A stretch of DNA of 23,123 bases, taken from Brachionus koreanus. Lineage: Eukaryota > Rotifera > Eurotatoria > Ploima > Brachionidae. How positions within the stretch are numbered: the stretch's first letter is position 1; every line of letters begins with the position of its first letter. The notes beneath the pieces were generated by a model, which had not been told where the DNA came from, searched no databases, and saw only the letters and a program-made list of their open reading frames with translations. Location of the stretch: positions 1,100,307 through 1,123,429 of the forward strand of contig PJRA01000508.1 of the NCBI GenBank assembly GCA_016987375.1, given 5' to 3'. This document shows positions 20,020 to 23,123 of this stretch, piece after piece. The position numbers and the translations under genes were made by a program.

Positions 20020-20960
20020 AAATGCATTGTAATGCATATAGGCACAAAAAATACATGCTCAATTTCAAGGCTAATCAACAGGCTAGTGCCCTTGTCTAAT
20101 AGACTGATTAACACTTCATTTATTTAAATTGTATGTAAAAACATTAAATACTTAAAAATAAAATAGATGTTTTGACTTATTCAAAATTAAACATTGAAAA
20201 ATTTAAATCAAATCTTTTAAATTTTTTAACAAAATCTGCAAAAATCAAATTTATATTATTGCAAATAGAATGATTGAATGTAGTGAATTTCAACATTGAT
20301 CTCTTGATCACAAAGCTATTTATCAATCTTGAGTAAAAAAATTCAAACGTTTTTTCTCCATTATTAGATTTTGCCATTGGTTCTATTAAGTTTTCGCTAT
20401 TTCTTAAATTATATCTTAAATTTCTTGAGTCATTTTTGGATAATTTGTTTTTTAAATGTTCAGGCGAATTATGATAGTACAATGTCTTAAAAGAAAATGT
20501 TAATATTCTCTCTAGAATTCTGTGCTAAAATGCATATAGGCCATATTTTTCCAAAAAGTTATTCATATCATTAAAGTTATTAACTTCAAATTTAAACTTA
20601 AACAGTTTAAATATTGAAAAATAATAACTCTTGTCTAGTTTGATTAGTGCCTCTTTGGAAAAATAACATAGAAGAGTTGAACAGTAGTCAAAGTAAGGTA
20701 AAATAAAAGTTTTAAAAAACTGTATCTTAACAGAAGTTGAAAGATAGAAAAGTCTTTTAATACTAAATAATTTTTTGTTTACAACTAAAGAGATGATACA
20801 AGCTCATTTAGAAAATTTTAAATCTTGATCAATCTTAAAGTCCAAAAGACTTATTTCTTTAACAACTTTTATATAATTACCACATAAATTAACCATTTCA
20901 GGATTTTATAAATTAACTAAAGCAATTCTTGAAAAAATATACGAATTTATATTCAAAATA
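20020..20960 (-). pseudogene. Decayed non-LTR retrotransposon (LINE), reverse-transcriptase C-terminal part
   Basis: On the minus strand, a broken frame from about 20960 down to 20177 reads like the end of a jockey/CR1-type reverse transcriptase. It has VVKEISLLDFKID (the LG-x-x-ID region), then VNKKLFSIKRL, then TFILPYFDYCSTLL (the LPYLxYC-type thumb motif), and finally RNLRYNLRNSENL with GEKTFEFF near the C-terminus. At least three in-frame stops interrupt it, so it is dead. The stretch 20177-20482 is still open for 101 codons. 20020-20176 looks like 3' UTR. The 5' half, including the YADD-type catalytic core, is not present in this window. Confidence 0.7.
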
Positions 20961-20969
20961 ATTTAAAGT

Positions 20970-21480
20970 AGGGAAACAAAATAAAATGCTGTAACTATCG
21001 TGGAAATCGTATTTTGGGTATGATAGCTTAAAGTTTCAAGAAGTTGAACATAGAGATGATGAACCAAACTCAAAATTAGGCGCATGAAAGGTGATTTAAT
21101 TTTAATTATTTAGAATAATTAATAGAAAAAAAGTTATTAATTTTGAGAAACGTCTAAATTTTTCTTGTAAACCGAAGTACGATTTGAGAAGACACAATAA
21201 ATTTATTGTTAGGGAAGAAGTGAAAAATTGTAAGCAGCGAAAGAAATTTTTTAATTTTTTTGTTTATTAAATAATTTGAGAGAGTTTTTTTAATCTTATG
21301 AAAAATTGCACAAAAAATCTAAAAATATGAAAATTTAATTGGACTATAAAAGCGAAATTCCCGGCAAGAACAGAGAAGAATGAAGGAGATATGTGAACAG
21401 CTTATTCTGTAGACGAAGATAGAACAAATAACTTTAAAAAAAGGAAATATCTACATCATTGTGAAAAAGTTAAGTTTAAT
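20970..21480 (+). pseudogene. Possible plus-strand retrotransposon remnants
   Basis: The plus strand is purine-rich here, like decayed coding sequence. Near 20988-21050 it reads CNYRGN-RILGMIA, stop, SFKKL, resembling the NYRGITLLPVISKLF motif of LINE reverse transcriptases. At about 21104-21271 a 55-codon frame includes CKPKYDLRRHNKFIVREE, resembling the Y-x-x-R-x-x-N segment near the end of such proteins. The similarity is short and interrupted by stops, and I could not connect the pieces into one frame. Confidence 0.3.
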
Positions 21481-23123
21481 AAGTAGACCAATAATTTCTA
21501 TTATGTTGATTAAAAAATTTTTTTTCACAAAACAACAATCTAAAAAAAATCTTATTAAAAAAATGCAGCTAAGTAAAAAAAATTTATAATTACATAAACA
21601 TATTGAATTTCAATAAAATGTTGGCTTAAGCTTTTTATGGTGAATTGCAATGTCTCTATTATTTAAAATTGCCATTAATCCTAAAAGTATTTTATCAGAG
21701 TATATTCAGTTTACAAAAATGGTTTCCAATAAATTATTTATGTACAACACTTTCATTGATCTGACTTAACTATTTTTCTATGCAATCTGGATGTTAGCAG
21801 ATCAAGGCATCATTTCAACATAGACCAATCTTTAACTTATCTAATTCGATGACACAGGCTACATACAATACGAAAACAATTAATGCTTCTTTTTATCTTC
21901 GCCTTAATAGAAGTTATCAAAAATATCATTGAACATTATATTCTTCCTTTTATCCTTCCTCCATTATTTAATTATTTTGAAGAGTAGTCTTTCTTTTCTT
22001 AAAAAAAGCTTTAATTGGCCATTTAAAATTTTTATTTATATTTCTATTATTTTTTTTTTATATATATCATATTTCAATTTGTCCATGGGACTTAAACTTT
22101 AAATAAATAATAATAATATTATTATAACGTTCATCTTATTTATGATATAATTTTTGTAATTTAATAAAAATTTAATGTTTCCTAATTTAAAATAAACAAA
22201 ATACAGCAAGGTTCAGATTAAAGAATAACATTATGCAAATGGAAAGTATCAAAAAATATTTTTTAAATTACTTATATATGGTTAACAATTTCATTTTTTG
22301 TATGTTTTTTAATGAGCATACAAATAAAGAAATTTAATTCCAAAATTTTAAAATTTAAAATTTTCTGTTTTATCTAGTAATCAAAATTAGCTTCATTATG
22401 TGTCAATAAATTATTTTAATGCAACACTGTGTGCTGATTATTTAAGATATTTAGTAAAATAAACGCAGATTCAATTTTTTGGCTATTTCTTTTGAAGAAA
22501 TAATGACAACCAATTCTAGTTTAATTATCTATAAAATAGTTTGTAAAACTTAATAAATTATAATAGAATTTTTTTATTTTTAAAGAATATCAATTTTAAA
22601 GAGTATCAATATAAACTTCAAAATTATTTATGATTAAATTGTTTGATGAATGAAAAAACTAAATTTTTTTAGCAATAAAAATTTTTGAATTAATCAAAAT
22701 ATTTAAAATTTTTAATTAAATTCAATTTTACTCAAGTAATTTTGGGTTTAAGAGTCTATCTGTATCTGAGGTAAATTTTAATCTGAATGTTCAATTTTGT
22801 ACTAAATTATGTGTTGATTAGATTAAATTAATGATAAAAATTTTTTTTGCTATAAGTCAGGAAACTAGATATTTAATTTATTTAATTTAGATTTAAAAAA
22901 GATTTTAGGGTTTTGAAATTTTACTTTGAAAGAAAGTGGATATTTGAATTTTATTGATTAAAAAAAACACAAAAAATTTGAAATAAAGCTTTATGCGGAA
23001 TATCTTAATTTTTAATTTAACTTTTATTAAGGATTTTAATGTTTCTTTGTAAAGAAAAATTTGCTTGAGATAAAAAAAAAATGTGTACAAATAGAATAAA
23101 ATTTTCAACCAACATTTTAAAAC
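21481..23123. other. Right flank; no gene seen
   Basis: Mostly A/T-rich. The tract 21780-21960 is less A/T-rich and pyrimidine-rich. At 22083-22125 the plus strand runs through CCATGGGACTTAAAC into a short (AAT)n tract, the form often seen at LINE 3' ends. The open frame near the right edge is low-complexity Lys/Phe/Ile sequence and is not a credible gene. Confidence 0.4.

Noticed and set aside
21780..21960. Hydrophobic plus-strand frame suggestive of a membrane protein exon
   Set aside because: Stops break it, no splice sites fit, and no family match could be made. Retroelement debris is more likely.
22905..23108. Minus-strand open frame of 67 codons at the right edge
   Set aside because: It is low-complexity Lys/Phe/Ile/Leu sequence expected from A/T-rich DNA.

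Overview
This window is very A+T-rich eukaryotic nuclear DNA (by eye well over 70% A+T). It holds intron-bearing animal genes, all read from the minus strand. The introns are nearly all tiny (42-65 nt, GT-AG), with two long exceptions. Gene content (a serotonin/biogenic-amine GPCR, a Rac GTPase, a SENP6/7 SUMO protease) is metazoan. The compact introns and extreme A+T fit a small invertebrate such as a monogonont rotifer, but that assignment is inference and no species is claimed.

Layout, left to right. 1-675: non-coding, with a 200-bp foldback element. 676-1534: a two-exon cysteine-rich protein of unknown function. 1569-1623: a tRNA-Trp relic that has lost its D-arm. 2699-6718: a 12-exon SENP6/7-type (Ulp2-class) protease, 744 codons, with catalytic H472/D555/C611; its 1.24-kb intron carries a TA-flanked inverted-repeat element. 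6719-8890: intergenic, with a foldback MITE flanked by a 9-bp direct repeat (7435-7629) and a tRNA-derived Pol III unit or SINE (7952-8107). 8891-12963: a two-exon, 592-aa receptor most like 5-HT2. 12964-16394: 3.4 kb with no recognisable gene. 16395-17106: a three-exon Rac-family GTPase. 17718-17921: an unidentified probable terminal exon. 17994-23123: mostly repeats and decayed non-LTR retrotransposon pieces.

The genes do not form an operon or a common pathway. A 5-HT2-like receptor, Rac and SUMO deconjugation are general animal signalling and regulatory functions, and their proximity looks incidental. The exon joins were built by hand. They are supported by consistent reading phase at every junction and by family motifs that run across the junctions; in the receptor, for example, D113 and R131 fall exactly 18 positions apart across a predicted splice. 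No wholly new multi-gene system is evident. The most unusual items are the N-terminal four-cysteine module on the SUMO protease, the D-armless tRNA-Trp relic, the several compact inverted-repeat elements, and the acceptor-like TAG found 0-18 nt upstream of all four predicted start codons.
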